A DNA stretch of 64,000 bases, taken from Candidatus Poribacteria bacterium WGA-3G. GTDB lineage: Bacteria > Poribacteria > WGA-4E > WGA-3G. Positions 25,056 through 33,833 of the stretch are shown here, in pieces. The notes under the pieces were generated by a model. That model ran no database searches. It was not told the DNA's origin and worked only from the letters and a program-made list of their open reading frames with translations. The stretch lies in the NCBI GenBank assembly GCA_000406005.1, contig ASZN01000029.1, positions 1-64,000 of the forward strand. Reading direction: 5' to 3'. The position numbers were made by a program, and so were the translations under genes. Position 1 is the first letter of the stretch. Every line of letters begins with the position of its first letter.

Positions 25056-26393
25056 ATGTCAACGTATATTGCCCACGGTGGCAAAGACACCGTCATCACA
25101 CCCGAAGAAAAACGCGCACTGCTACACGAAGCACTCCTCAAGTTGGGTGGCATCCCGAAAAAGATTCTCGTGATCCCACCGGACATAACACGCCTCCATT
25201 CAAACGCAGGCGAACTCACCCGGATCCTCTACGAACTTTGGGACACCGCAAACGGTACAACCTTTGATATATTGCCCGCTATCGGCACGCACGCGCCGAT
25301 GACCGAACCCCAGATTGCCGAAATGTACGGCGATCTGCCCAAGGCAACGTACCACGTCCACAACTGGCGCACCGGACTACACGACTTCGGCGAAGTGCCA
25401 TCCGATTTTATCCAAGAGGTCTCCGCTGGCAAACTCGACTATAGCATCCCTATCGCCGTAAATCGTCGCCTTGTAGGGGCTGGGTTACCCGGTTCCCCCT
25501 ACGAACGCATCATCTCCGTCGGACAGGTGATCCCGCACGAAGTTATCGGTATCGCCAACGGATTTAAGAACGTCCTCATCGGGACAGGTGGGGTCGAAAC
25601 AATCAACAAATCGCATTTCCTCGGTGCCGTAGACGGCATGGAACGCCTGATGGGACGCACAGATACCTCCGTCAGGCGAGTCCTAAACTACGCACATGCA
25701 CACTATCTGAAACAACTCGGTATTCTATATGTCATGAGCGTCATGGATGCCGATGCCTCCGGCGAGCGCGTGATGCGCGGGCTTTATGTCGGCGATGATG
25801 CCCATACTTTTGAAACCGCTGCTGAATTGAGCAGAGCCGTTAACATGACGTTCTTGGATGAACCGCTATCGAAGGTAGTCGTCTACTTGGATCCGAGGGA
25901 GTTTAAAAGCACATGGCTCGGTAACAAGGCGATCTATCGCACCCGGATGGCAATGGCGGACGACGGTGAACTGATCATCATCGCACCGGGATTACGTGAA
26001 TTCGGCGAGGACCCTGAAATTGACCGACTCATCCGAAAGTATGGCTACCGTGGCACACCGACAACACTCAACGCTGTCTCAGAAAACCCGGAGTTGCAAG
26101 AGAACCTCTCCGCCGCGGCACACCTGATCCACGGCAGCACCGAAGGACGTTTCAAGGTCACTTATGCGACCGAACACCTCACGCAAGCCGAAATCGAATC
26201 GGTTGGTTACGAGTGGGCACCCCTCAACGAAGTGATCGCCAAATACAACCCCGAAGCACTTGCCGATGGCTTCAACGACGATCCCACCCCCCATGGTAGG
26301 TTCGGTTTCCAACCGCACCGATCCAATCGCTTTTTCTACATCAGCGAACCCGGACAAGGGTTATGGGCACTCCGCTCACGGTTCAGTGATTAG
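25056..26393 (+). CDS. LarA-like (DUF2088) nickel-dependent racemase family protein
   Basis: This gene encodes 445 residues of the lactate racemase superfamily. PPDITRLHSNAGEL and ILPAIGTHAPMTEPQI form the N-terminal DUF2088 domain. GQVIPHEVIGIANGFKNVL matches the His-containing active-site region of LarA. Family members use the nickel pincer cofactor made by LarB/C/E to racemise or epimerise 2-hydroxy acids and sugar acids; no larBCE genes are in the window. A palindromic repeat (25470-25502) is inserted in frame between NRRLV and ERIISVGQ and adds about GAGLPGSPY. The 3' end of this gene is partly duplicated at 33776-33811. The substrate is unknown. Confidence 0.82.
   Translation: MSTYIAHGGKDTVITPEEKRALLHEALLKLGGIPKKILVIPPDITRLHSNAGELTRILYELWDTANGTTFDILPAIGTHAPMTEPQIAEMYGDLPKATYHVHNWRTGLHDFGEVPSDFIQEVSAGKLDYSIPIAVNRRLVGAGLPGSPYERIISVGQVIPHEVIGIANGFKNVLIGTGGVETINKSHFLGAVDGMERLMGRTDTSVRRVLNYAHAHYLKQLGILYVMSVMDADASGERVMRGLYVGDDAHTFETAAELSRAVNMTFLDEPLSKVVVYLDPREFKSTWLGNKAIYRTRMAMADDGELIIIAPGLREFGEDPEIDRLIRKYGYRGTPTTLNAVSENPELQENLSAAAHLIHGSTEGRFKVTYATEHLTQAEIESVGYEWAPLNEVIAKYNPEALADGFNDDPTPHGRFGFQPHRSNRFFYISEPGQGLWALRSRFSD
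25470..25502 (+). repeat. GTAGGGGC palindromic repeat inside the larA-like gene
   Basis: TTGTAGGGGCTGGGTT, followed by ACCCGGTTCCCCCTACG, is an imperfect palindrome that shares TTGTAGGGGC-GGGTT with the repeat inside lpxK at 20602-20628. It is read through in frame as LVGAGLPGSPY. Confidence 0.6.
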
Positions 26394-26431
26394 ATTTGCC
26401 AAAATCCCTATTTTTATGTTACACTATACAG

Positions 26432-26623
26432 ATGAAAGAGCAACCTGAACCACAGACAGATCCTATCCTTGAAGAGTGTTATCGAATGAAAGCAGAGTTT
26501 GCTGCCCAATTTAATTCTATAGAAGAACTTTACAACTATTTGAAGGCAAGAGAGAAAGAGGGTGAAGCCCAAGGTAAGATATATATAGATCCGCCTCCAC
26601 CTCCCACGGAACAGCGCAAGTAG
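26432..26623 (+). CDS. Antitoxin-like small protein, solo copy
   Basis: This gene encodes 63 residues starting MKEQPEPQTDPILEECYRMK. It has an acidic helix (EFAAQFNSIEELYNYLK) and a proline run (IDPPPPP) at the end. It is nearly identical to the C-terminal part of the PIN fusion at 33834-34520. In related bacteria such a small protein follows VapC-like PIN toxins and is a presumed antitoxin. Here the toxin is missing, although the upstream 75 bases (larA tail plus AGATTTGCCAAAATCCC region) match those before the PIN gene. It is probably an orphan antitoxin left after deletion of the toxin, or a solitary antidote. Confidence 0.6.
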   Translation: MKEQPEPQTDPILEECYRMKAEFAAQFNSIEELYNYLKAREKEGEAQGKIYIDPPPPPTEQRK

Positions 26624-26631
26624 GGTTGAAG

Positions 26632-26672
26632 CAACTCACAGTGAGTATCTGATGCCATGTCTTCCAACAGAT
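26632..26672 (+). pseudogene. hicB-hicA junction remnant
   Basis: The sequence AACTCACAGTGAGTATCTGA then TGCCATGTCTTCCAACAGAT closely follows the end of hicB and start of hicA at 31381-31421 (AACTGAAGTGAATGTCTGA then TGCCTCGTTTTCCAACAGAT). The first residues of the FAD oxidoreductase (MPCLPTD) therefore resemble the HicA start (MPRFPTD). It is the trace of a hicBA pair downstream of the solo antitoxin. Confidence 0.55.
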
Positions 26673-28211
26673 CATACAGATATAACCGAAGAAAAGACGG
26701 ACCAGGTCTTGGACTGCGATGTTTTCGTCTACGGTTCAACCCCCGGCGGTTGTGCGGCCGCCATTGAAGCCGCCCGACGCGGTTGTAAAGTTATCCTTGC
26801 GTGTCCACAGCAGCACCCTGGCGGGATGATGGCAAGCGGATTATCAACAACAGACGCTGTCCGGCGAGAGATGTTTGGCGGATTGGTCATCGAGTTCATC
26901 AATGGTGTACGCGAAGAATATCGGCGAACCATCGGCGAGAATTCCGATGATTGGAAACGCATTCAAGACGGTTGGTTCTATGAACCGTCGGTCGCAGAAC
27001 GGGTTTTCGATCAACTTCTCGCGGCAGAAGCGGATGCCTTGACGTTTCTTCGAGGACATCATTTGGTTAACGCAACCGTAGAAGCAGATTGCATCGCATC
27101 GGTAAAACTGGAAGTGCCTGACGAATCGCCGCTGCAGGTAACGGCGCAGACCTTCATCGACGGGACCTACGAAGGCGATCTCGCCGCCGCTGCGGATGTG
27201 CCGTATCGCGTCGGACGTGAAAGTATCGAAGAATATGGAGAGTCACGGGCAGGCATACACTACATGAACTGGCGGACAGGTGAACAGATTCTAACATCCG
27301 ATACAGGTGAATCGTCGCTTGCCATTCAAGCCTATTGTGCTCGGAGTATTTTTACAACAGACCCGGATAAGATCGTTCCCATCGAAAAACCAGCAACCTA
27401 CGAACAACACCTACAGGATTTTCTACCGCTACTTGACGATTTCGCAACAGGACGCATCCAAAAATTAGGACTCGGCACGCCACTTCCCAATAAAAAATAT
27501 CAACTAAACGGTTCGATTGATCGGTTGACCAGTCTGAATTGTCCCGGTATCAGTTGGAGTTGGCCCGAGGCACAACAGCAGCATCGGCAACGGCTTGCAC
27601 AATTCCACATTGATCATGCCGCAGGTTACGTCTGGTTCCTTCAAAACGAACCACGGGTACCAGAAAGTACGCGTCATCTATGGAAACAAGCAGGACTCCA
27701 TCAGGACGAGTTCATCGATAACGGACACTGGCCCTGGCAAATCTACGTCCGTCAGGGTCGTCGCATCGAAGGCAGAGCACTGGTAACACAACATAATTTC
27801 ACCATTGATCCTAAAACCGGACGAACCCCTCAGATCGACCAAGCCATCGCGATTGGTGAACATTCATTCGACGTTCACCCGTGTCATGACCGACGCTATG
27901 CAGTGGACGGTTTTATGGAGGGTGTCCTCTGGTATCCAAAAAAAGCGGAGGGTCCGGCGCAACCCGGTCAAGTCCCTTATGGTGCGATGTTGCCTCGGCA
28001 TTTGAACAACCTACTCGTACCGGTTGCAATGTCAAGTACGCATGTCGCAATGTCGGTGTTGCGCATGGAGCCACTATGGATGACGACAGGTCAGATCGCG
28101 GGACTCGCGGCAATGCAAGCCATGGATAGCGGTATTGATGTCGCCAACCTCGATCCCGAACCCTTACCGCGGATGTTAGACATCCAAGTAGATCCATACA
28201 GTCGCGATTAA
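26652..28211 (+). CDS. FAD-dependent oxidoreductase (FAD_oxidored / pfam12831 type)
   Basis: This gene encodes 519 residues. After a short, odd leader, CDVFVYGSTPGGCAAAIEAARRG is the FAD-binding Rossmann strand-turn-helix (about residues 22-44). GGMMASGLSTTD and FIDGTYEGDLAAAADVPY are typical of the family. The C-terminal region has AMSSTHVAMSVLRMEPLWM. Substrates are largely unknown, and members are common in planctomycetes and Poribacteria. No signal peptide is present. The N-terminal MPCLPTD seems borrowed from a decayed hicA start, so the native start may have been lost. It is 28 bases after the antitoxin-like gene. Confidence 0.82.
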   Translation: MPCLPTDHTDITEEKTDQVLDCDVFVYGSTPGGCAAAIEAARRGCKVILACPQQHPGGMMASGLSTTDAVRREMFGGLVIEFINGVREEYRRTIGENSDDWKRIQDGWFYEPSVAERVFDQLLAAEADALTFLRGHHLVNATVEADCIASVKLEVPDESPLQVTAQTFIDGTYEGDLAAAADVPYRVGRESIEEYGESRAGIHYMNWRTGEQILTSDTGESSLAIQAYCARSIFTTDPDKIVPIEKPATYEQHLQDFLPLLDDFATGRIQKLGLGTPLPNKKYQLNGSIDRLTSLNCPGISWSWPEAQQQHRQRLAQFHIDHAAGYVWFLQNEPRVPESTRHLWKQAGLHQDEFIDNGHWPWQIYVRQGRRIEGRALVTQHNFTIDPKTGRTPQIDQAIAIGEHSFDVHPCHDRRYAVDGFMEGVLWYPKKAEGPAQPGQVPYGAMLPRHLNNLLVPVAMSSTHVAMSVLRMEPLWMTTGQIAGLAAMQAMDSGIDVANLDPEPLPRMLDIQVDPYSRD

Positions 28212-28339
28212 TATTTGTAATTAACGTACAAATATGGTATAAAAATTAAACAACTGAATCACGCCAATTGTATAGAGCAAATCCATCGTGTCCTGTCATC
28301 TTAACCTACCAATCAATTCAAAAGATCAGGGAGGAAAAT

Positions 28340-29113
28340 ATGCTCACAAAACAGCAATTAGCACAATTTGAAGAAACAGGTTATCTACTTTTTTCCGGAT
28401 TAATTCCACAAGAGATTGCCAGAAAAGCAGAGGAAGCGATGTGGGACATGATGGGAATGGATGCTGATAATCCGGGTTCATGGGAACACCTCAAACATCC
28501 ACCCCGCTCTGAATTTTACATACAAAGGACGGGAGAGCGGACTGAACTTTTCGGTGTTACCCATCCAGATGTTTTAGCATGTTGCACACCCGACTATCTC
28601 GCTATCCTCACGCAACTTGCCTCCCTATACCCAGAGATTCCGAATTGTGAAAGGCAGCATCCTGATGGTATCTGGGCAATCAATAAATTCCCCGTTTCAG
28701 CCGAGTGGAAAAGACCATCGCCACATTTAGATGGCGACTTCCGAGATTTGCGATTAGATCCGGGAACGTTTCGAGTGACCAGTTTAACCTATCTCACCGA
28801 TGCGAACGCGCACAGCGGAACGACGATAATATGGCCCGGAGGCCCACAACGCATCCGTGAATTCCGAAAAAACAATCCAGGGTTCTCTAACCATATCCGT
28901 GATATGGGACCCCAACTGCGAGAGATGGATTTAGGCGAACCCATAGAGGTCATTGTCAAACAGGGAGATGTGCTATTTTTTCACCACTTACTGCCACATA
29001 ATGGCACAATGAATGTCAGTTCTGCCCCACGTTTCGCAATCCGATATATGTGTTTATGCCGCGCATGCCGCAGATGGGAGAAAAAAGAGGAATGGAATGT
29101 CTGGATGCCTTAA
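28340..29113 (+). CDS. Phytanoyl-CoA dioxygenase family protein (PhyH 1)
   Basis: This gene encodes 257 residues of an Fe(II)/2-oxoglutarate-dependent oxygenase. I chose the ATG at 28340, which follows AGGGAGGAAAAT; the frame is open from 28268. The N-terminal FEETGYLLFSGLI is the PhyH opening. HLDGDF supplies the H-x-D iron ligands. Near the C-terminus, DVLFFHHLLPHNG supplies the distal His and RFAIRY the 2-oxoglutarate Arg. The substrate cannot be told. It is one of four PhyH paralogues in the window and stands alone. Confidence 0.85.
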   Translation: MLTKQQLAQFEETGYLLFSGLIPQEIARKAEEAMWDMMGMDADNPGSWEHLKHPPRSEFYIQRTGERTELFGVTHPDVLACCTPDYLAILTQLASLYPEIPNCERQHPDGIWAINKFPVSAEWKRPSPHLDGDFRDLRLDPGTFRVTSLTYLTDANAHSGTTIIWPGGPQRIREFRKNNPGFSNHIRDMGPQLREMDLGEPIEVIVKQGDVLFFHHLLPHNGTMNVSSAPRFAIRYMCLCRACRRWEKKEEWNVWMP

Positions 29114-29148
29114 GGCGTTTTGAATGTTAAGACGAAAATTGAGATTTT

Positions 29149-29175
29149 GTAGCGCATACTTTCCAGTTTGCGCAC
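29149..29175. repeat. REP-like palindrome
   Basis: GTAGCGCATACT-TTCC-AGTTTGCGCAC is an imperfect hairpin of the GTAGCACAAAC family, between PhyH 1 and the first LamG gene. Confidence 0.6.
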
Positions 29176-29243
29176 ACAGAGGGAACCCAATCTAAAAGAT
29201 GAAGCTATAAAGGTAAAACTCAAGTTAACAAAGGGGAAAGATC

Positions 29244-30011
29244 ATGCGCATACTTTCTTTCGGTCTGACACTTCTGCTTGTTGTCGGTATCTACACGGCA
29301 CAGGCAGTCGATGAAGGGACATTACTGCTCTATCTGCCCTTCGATGATGGTGCAGGGAAAAATCCCAAAGATGCCTCTGGTAATGGAAACCAAGCCAGCA
29401 TCAACGGTAATTTGAAATGGGTCAAGGGGAAAATTAACGGCGCGCTTGAATTTGACGGAGGCGCGGCGAATTTTGTCGAAGTCGCACACACTGCTGATCT
29501 CGAAGGTATGAAACAGTTGACAGTTGAAGCCTGGGTTCAACCTTTTGGGACAGATGCCCTCGCAAGAGGGATCGTCTCGAAACGCGCAGGATGGCAGGCC
29601 GGAGATGTTTACAATCTCTTTTCGTGGAATGAGAGCAAGTTCTGGGCGAGGGTTAACGCCAAAGACGGCCAACAAATTTCGTCAACATCCATCTTAGAAA
29701 ATAAAAAATGGATGCATCTCGCTTATATCTATGACGGGAAAACAAAGAAGCAACTCCTCTACGTCAACGGTGAACTCGAAAACGAAGTAGATCACCCCGA
29801 AGCTGAAGTTAGCAGTGGTCAAGAACCGTTATGGATCGGCACACTCAATCAAGGGTACTCGCAAACGTGGAACGGGCTCATCGATGAGGTCAGAGTCTGG
29901 AGCAGTGTCCTAACCGAAGACGATATTAAATTGTCGATGGCTGGAGAACTCCTACCCGTCCAACCGCATGGAAAAGCCACAACAACATGGGGACAAATTA
30001 AGGCAAGATAA
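29244..30011 (+). CDS. Secreted LamG (concanavalin-like) domain protein 1
   Basis: This gene encodes 255 residues. Residues 1-21 form a signal peptide (cut near AQAVD). The rest is one LamG/concanavalin A-like beta sandwich: LLYLPFDDGAG at the start, GALEFDGG, LTVEAWVQPF, and WIGTLNQGY with LIDEVRVWSSVL near the end. Such domains bind glycans. The last 14 residues, PHGKATTTWGQIKAR, form a tag shared by the three other LamG proteins. AAGGGG lies upstream of the start. It is probably a surface or periplasmic glycan-binding protein. Confidence 0.85.
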   Translation: MRILSFGLTLLLVVGIYTAQAVDEGTLLLYLPFDDGAGKNPKDASGNGNQASINGNLKWVKGKINGALEFDGGAANFVEVAHTADLEGMKQLTVEAWVQPFGTDALARGIVSKRAGWQAGDVYNLFSWNESKFWARVNAKDGQQISSTSILENKKWMHLAYIYDGKTKKQLLYVNGELENEVDHPEAEVSSGQEPLWIGTLNQGYSQTWNGLIDEVRVWSSVLTEDDIKLSMAGELLPVQPHGKATTTWGQIKAR

Positions 30012-30061
30012 GCAGAATAATGTTGTACCATTTTTAATTGCGTATCTTTCAATACGAACCC

Positions 30062-30090
30062 GTAGCATAAATTGTTAGTTTGTGCCTACC
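30062..30090. repeat. REP-like palindrome
   Basis: GTAGCATAAAT-TGTT-AGTTTGTGCCTAC is a degenerate hairpin of the GTAGCACAAAC family between the two LamG genes. Confidence 0.6.
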
Positions 30091-30125
30091 GTAGACCTTT
30101 TCAGAAAAATTGGACAGGCAATATT

Positions 30126-30242
30126 TATAGTAAAACTTAGAATTATGTAGACCTTCACCTCTTAACAAATACCCGTTCGTAGTAGGGCAATTCATTGCCC
30201 GTCGTGCTAAGAAGTGCCCTGATATTTTTAGGTTTTACTATA
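30126..30242. repeat. MITE-like element, copy B (TATAGTAAAAC ends)
   Basis: Perfect 11-bp terminal inverted repeats TATAGTAAAAC (30126-30136) and GTTTTACTATA (30232-30242) bound a 117-bp unit. It contains the same GTAGTAGGGCAATTC ATTGCCCGTC palindrome (30185-30200) as copy A. No protein is encoded. It ends 33 bases before the start of LamG 2. Confidence 0.7.
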
Positions 30243-30274
30243 CATTCAGAAATTGTATTACAAGGAGATTCATT

Positions 30275-31075
30275 ATGACCAAGAGATTCATTGAAACCTC
30301 GCTCCGCTTATTATTCGTCGCTTTAGTAATCACACTCATAGTACCCCTTGGAGAGGGGACCGCCGTCGAAGAGGGCATGGTGCTTTATCTCTCATTCGAT
30401 GAAGACGGCGATCCGACCGATTCATCGGATAATCCGACGGATGTCACAGTGCACGGAACATTAAACAAGGCTGATGATCAGTTCGGTGGACACGCGATAG
30501 AATTTGACGGTGACAGTGCAAATTTCATCGAAGTCGCCCATGCCAGCAAACTTGTCGGTATGGAGGCATTGACGATCGCAGCGTGGGCAATGACAACAAA
30601 CGCTGATGCCTTGGCAAGAGGCATTGTTTCCAAACGAGCCGGGTTCAACAATGCCGATGTTTATCAGGTATTCTCATGGAACGATGTAAAGATGTACGCT
30701 CGCGTTAATGCCCAGAACAGTGAGCAGACCCAAATGGTTTCCGAGACAGTACTCGAAAGTGATGTGTGGTACCATTTCGTCGTCGTTTTCGACGGGAACG
30801 CGCCGGAAACAGAACGAGGAAAGATGTACGTCAACGGTACGCTGGAAGGGATGTTTTCTCATCCAGATCGCGCCATCGGTGACAGTGACGCCTCGTTGTG
30901 GATAGGCACGCTGAATGGCGGTTATGCGCAAACTTGGCTCGGTCTTATCGATGAATTGAGAGTCTTTGATCGGGCACTCAGCGAAGACGACATCCTTCAG
31001 TTGATAGCTGGACCGACACCCGTCAAGCCGCGTGGAAAATTAGCGACGACCTGGGCAAGAATCAAGCATCAGTAA
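30275..31075 (+). CDS. Secreted LamG domain protein 2
   Basis: This gene encodes 266 residues with a signal peptide (hydrophobic core LRLLFVALVITLIVPLG). The LamG domain follows: LYLSFDEDGDPTD, AIEFDGDSANFIEVAH, LTIAAWAMTT, SLWIGTLNGGYAQTW and LIDELRVFDRAL. It is a close paralogue of LamG 1 (shared ALARGIVSKRAG stretch). The C-terminus PRGKLATTWARIKHQ is the shared tag. AAGGAG lies upstream of the ATG. It is probably surface-exposed and glycan-binding. Confidence 0.85.
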   Translation: MTKRFIETSLRLLFVALVITLIVPLGEGTAVEEGMVLYLSFDEDGDPTDSSDNPTDVTVHGTLNKADDQFGGHAIEFDGDSANFIEVAHASKLVGMEALTIAAWAMTTNADALARGIVSKRAGFNNADVYQVFSWNDVKMYARVNAQNSEQTQMVSETVLESDVWYHFVVVFDGNAPETERGKMYVNGTLEGMFSHPDRAIGDSDASLWIGTLNGGYAQTWLGLIDELRVFDRALSEDDILQLIAGPTPVKPRGKLATTWARIKHQ

Positions 31076-31182
31076 GCAACAACTATCCGCACATATTGGC
31101 ATCACTGCCGATATGTGCTCGATATATGAAGCCGTTTTTCCACCATGAAAATTTGACTGGACAAAGCAGTAAGGAAAACAAT

Positions 31183-31401
31183 ATGCAACCGTTCAAGATC
31201 ATCATCGAAAAACATACTGATGGCTATGTCGCCTATCCGCTTGGCTTGAAGGGTGTCGTCATAGGGCAAGGCGACACATACCAAGAAAGTGTTGAGGACG
31301 TAACCTCTGCCATTCGATTTTATATTGAGACTTTTGGAAAAGAAGAACTCGAAATTGAGGAACCTGCCTTGGACGTTTTCGTAACTGAAGTGAATGTCTG
31401 A
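31183..31401 (+). CDS. hicB: HicB-family antitoxin
   Basis: This gene encodes 72 residues. MQPFKIIIEKHTDGYVAYP and GVVIGQGDTYQESVEDVTSA match the HicB partial RNase H-like fold, which blocks the HicA toxin. No DNA-binding domain is fused at the C-terminus, so autoregulation may need a dimer of the short form. I chose the ATG at 31183, with AAGGA upstream. The stop overlaps the hicA start by one base (TGATG), typical of a coupled toxin-antitoxin pair. Order here is antitoxin first. Confidence 0.85.
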   Translation: MQPFKIIIEKHTDGYVAYPLGLKGVVIGQGDTYQESVEDVTSAIRFYIETFGKEELEIEEPALDVFVTEVNV

Positions 31402-31634
31402 TGCCTCGTTTTCCAACAGATGCCCCCAAAAATAGAGTTATTCGTGCGTTAGAGAGATTAGGATACCGCCCAATTCGGGAACGGAATCATATATGTATGG
31501 CACGTGAAAATCCAGATGGGAGTCGAAGTGTATTAGTTCTACCGAATCATCGGCGCATCAAAGGCTCAACTTTGCGCCGAATTTGTACGCAGGCTGGAAT
31601 CTCCAGAGACGCTTTCCTGGAAGCTTATCAATAG
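31401..31634 (+). CDS. hicA: HicA-family mRNA interferase toxin
   Basis: This gene encodes 77 residues of the dsRBD-like HicA fold. It has the RVIRALERLGYRPIR first helix, ERNHICM strand with His, and LPNHRRIKGSTLRRICTQAGIS, the usual C-terminal half. HicA toxins cleave mRNA and tmRNA. The pair with hicB is intact here, while decayed copies lie at 26632-26672 and 34526-34617. The product is short and complete. Confidence 0.85.
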   Translation: MPRFPTDAPKNRVIRALERLGYRPIRERNHICMARENPDGSRSVLVLPNHRRIKGSTLRRICTQAGISRDAFLEAYQ

Positions 31635-31761
31635 ATATAAAAGGGCATACATTGCTGTGAAACTAACTTAATTCACGGATATAACCCCGAGAATCGTCAA
31701 AACACAAATTTTTGGTGAAAATCGAAATTTATACCGAGAGGCTAACGGGAGAGGTATAGAT

Positions 31762-33765
31762 ATGGATGTTAAAACTTGTGCATTACCCAGGGGTGCTATC
31801 GCCCGGATAGGTCGAGGGACAGCATATTCTCTGGCACTCTCTCCAGATGCAAATAGACTTGCAATCGGAAGTAAAATCGGACTCTGGCTATATGATATGC
31901 CCACTATGAATCCGCTTGCATTTTGGGAAAAGAGAGGCGGTATAGTCTCTACAATCGCGTTTTCGCCTGACAGTACTTTATTTGCCACCGGCAATACAAG
32001 CGGAGATATCAAGGTGTGGGATGTACAAAATCAACAATGTCTTTCTGAAATGAAGTGTGAGGGGAAGTTCAACCCTGTCCGTCAAGTCACATTTTCACCA
32101 GATGGACAACGCCTCGCTTCTTCCAGCAGCAACTATGTCGCTTCTTCCAGCAACAACTATGCCTATCACGTTTGGCACCTTGACACTGGCGAACAAGTCG
32201 CAGCATTTACTGCTGAAGATGCCCTCGAAAATAGACCTCGCACCCCCATCCCCCTTACCTTTTCTTTCAACGGCAATATGCTTGCAAGTGCAACACCGGA
32301 AAACACGCTTTCTATATGGGATATTCAAGCGAATGAACGCATCGCTTTATTTACTGGACATACTGCCCCTGTCGTGGCACTCATCTTTTCTCCGTGTGGT
32401 CGATTTCTAATCTCAGCAGATAAAAGTGGTGCCTTGTACAAGTGGGATTTTAAGGAAAACATTGCAACGGGACAAAACTCCCACTTTTCAGTGATGCCAA
32501 CATACGCGAAGTCTCACCCGAAACTTGGCTATTCCTCTGATGGTGCACTACTTGCTGTGGGGATAGATGCTGTGGGAATAGATGATAGCGCATCAACGCT
32601 CACCGTTTGGGATGTAGAGCGTGGCAACAGGTTAGGAACTCTACAAAGTGAAAAACGTCTCTTTCGTATCGGTTTTTCACCCACAAGTTTACAATTGGCA
32701 ATAATTAATAGGGAAGACACAATTCAGACATCGAACATTGGTGAACCTAACTCCCGACCAGCATCTATTTGTGAGCATCTTGCGCCATGTGGTGCTGTCA
32801 GGTTCTCGCCAGATGGGAGTATGCTGGCTACAGGGCATTGGTCAGGTATTATTAAGTTATGGGATGCTGAAGGGTTAGAACTCCAAAAAACATTCAAAGC
32901 AGAAGGTCGCAAGGTAGTTCGTTCCATCGACTTTTCACCTTGTGGCAATAAATTGGCTGCCAGCTCCTACGATAAAACTGTGAGTATATGGGACTTTAGG
33001 GAACCAAGTGCCCCACGAATTAAACTCGCTGGACATCAAGCAGTGCTCTATGCCGTTGCATTCTCCCCAGAAGGTGATCTACTGGTAAGTGCGGATTCTA
33101 ACGGTGTTCTGGGTATATGGGATGTTGAACACAACTATGAACTGAAGGCATTTACGGAAGAAACAGATTGGATCTGGTCAATAGCGTTCTCACCTGATGG
33201 AAAGCAGATTGCAAGTGTACACCAGCGGAAAAGTGCAACGGTATGGGACATTGAGAACGGTGAGCAGATTACGGAATTACCTTTAACTTTACCGCAAGAT
33301 AGAACAAAGTATAAAGGGGACCCAAACGGCATTCAGATGTTTCTTCAATGGTTGGAAGATGGCACCGAACAGTCTGAAGTTCCAATGTCAATCGTCTTTT
33401 CTCCCGACGGCACTTTGATAGCCGGTGGTGTTTTTGGAGAAATTCGGTTCTGGGACGCGAAAACTTATGAGACCCGAATGATAATATGCCAACCTGAAGG
33501 ATCTCAAAGACCCGCAGCGTTGACTTTTTCACCGTGCGGACGCTATCTGGCTGCAGGTGGATGGTGGCAACAGACTGATAAGATGTCCATCCGTCTGTGG
33601 GATATGACTACCGTTGAAAACATCGCCACCTTCTGGGGGCATACCACCGATATTCAGTCGCTTGCATTTTCGCCTGATGGCACCCTGTTAGCAAGTAGCA
33701 GCTACGATGGTACGATTCTGTTATGGGACCTGAAACCTTATATCTCTCCCATTGACACACACTAA
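31762..33765 (+). CDS. WD40 repeat protein
   Basis: This gene encodes 667 residues, with no signal peptide, made of about 13-14 WD40 blades. They carry the usual FSPDG...LASGS...IKVWD pattern: AFSPDSTLFATGN, VTFSPDGQRLASS, FSPCGRFLISADKSG and LAFSPDGTLLASSSYDG are examples. This suggests two seven-bladed propellers acting as a cytoplasmic interaction scaffold. Two small in-frame duplications are visible: SSSNYVA/SSSNNYA at about residue 118-131, and GIDAVGIDDS at about residue 270. These imply recent slippage. No kinase, caspase or NTPase domain is fused. The partner is unknown; a toxin-antitoxin-rich neighbourhood surrounds it. Confidence 0.88.
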   Translation: MDVKTCALPRGAIARIGRGTAYSLALSPDANRLAIGSKIGLWLYDMPTMNPLAFWEKRGGIVSTIAFSPDSTLFATGNTSGDIKVWDVQNQQCLSEMKCEGKFNPVRQVTFSPDGQRLASSSSNYVASSSNNYAYHVWHLDTGEQVAAFTAEDALENRPRTPIPLTFSFNGNMLASATPENTLSIWDIQANERIALFTGHTAPVVALIFSPCGRFLISADKSGALYKWDFKENIATGQNSHFSVMPTYAKSHPKLGYSSDGALLAVGIDAVGIDDSASTLTVWDVERGNRLGTLQSEKRLFRIGFSPTSLQLAIINREDTIQTSNIGEPNSRPASICEHLAPCGAVRFSPDGSMLATGHWSGIIKLWDAEGLELQKTFKAEGRKVVRSIDFSPCGNKLAASSYDKTVSIWDFREPSAPRIKLAGHQAVLYAVAFSPEGDLLVSADSNGVLGIWDVEHNYELKAFTEETDWIWSIAFSPDGKQIASVHQRKSATVWDIENGEQITELPLTLPQDRTKYKGDPNGIQMFLQWLEDGTEQSEVPMSIVFSPDGTLIAGGVFGEIRFWDAKTYETRMIICQPEGSQRPAALTFSPCGRYLAAGGWWQQTDKMSIRLWDMTTVENIATFWGHTTDIQSLAFSPDGTLLASSSYDGTILLWDLKPYISPIDTH

Positions 33766-33775
33766 GTCTGAGTAA

Positions 33776-33811
33776 GGGTTGTGGGCGTTACGTTCACGAT
33801 TTGGGAAATAG
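33776..33811 (+). pseudogene. Remnant of a larA-like gene 3' end
   Basis: The frame GGG TTG TGG ... AAA TAG reads GLWALRSRFGK, matching the end of the LarA-like protein (GLWALRSRFSD at 26393). Similarity continues through AGATTTGCCAAAATCCC and TTTTTATGTTACACTAT, as after the real larA-like gene. It is a duplicated gene tail carried with the toxin-antitoxin cassette. Confidence 0.65.
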
Positions 33812-33833
33812 ATTTGCCAAAATCCCTATTTTT

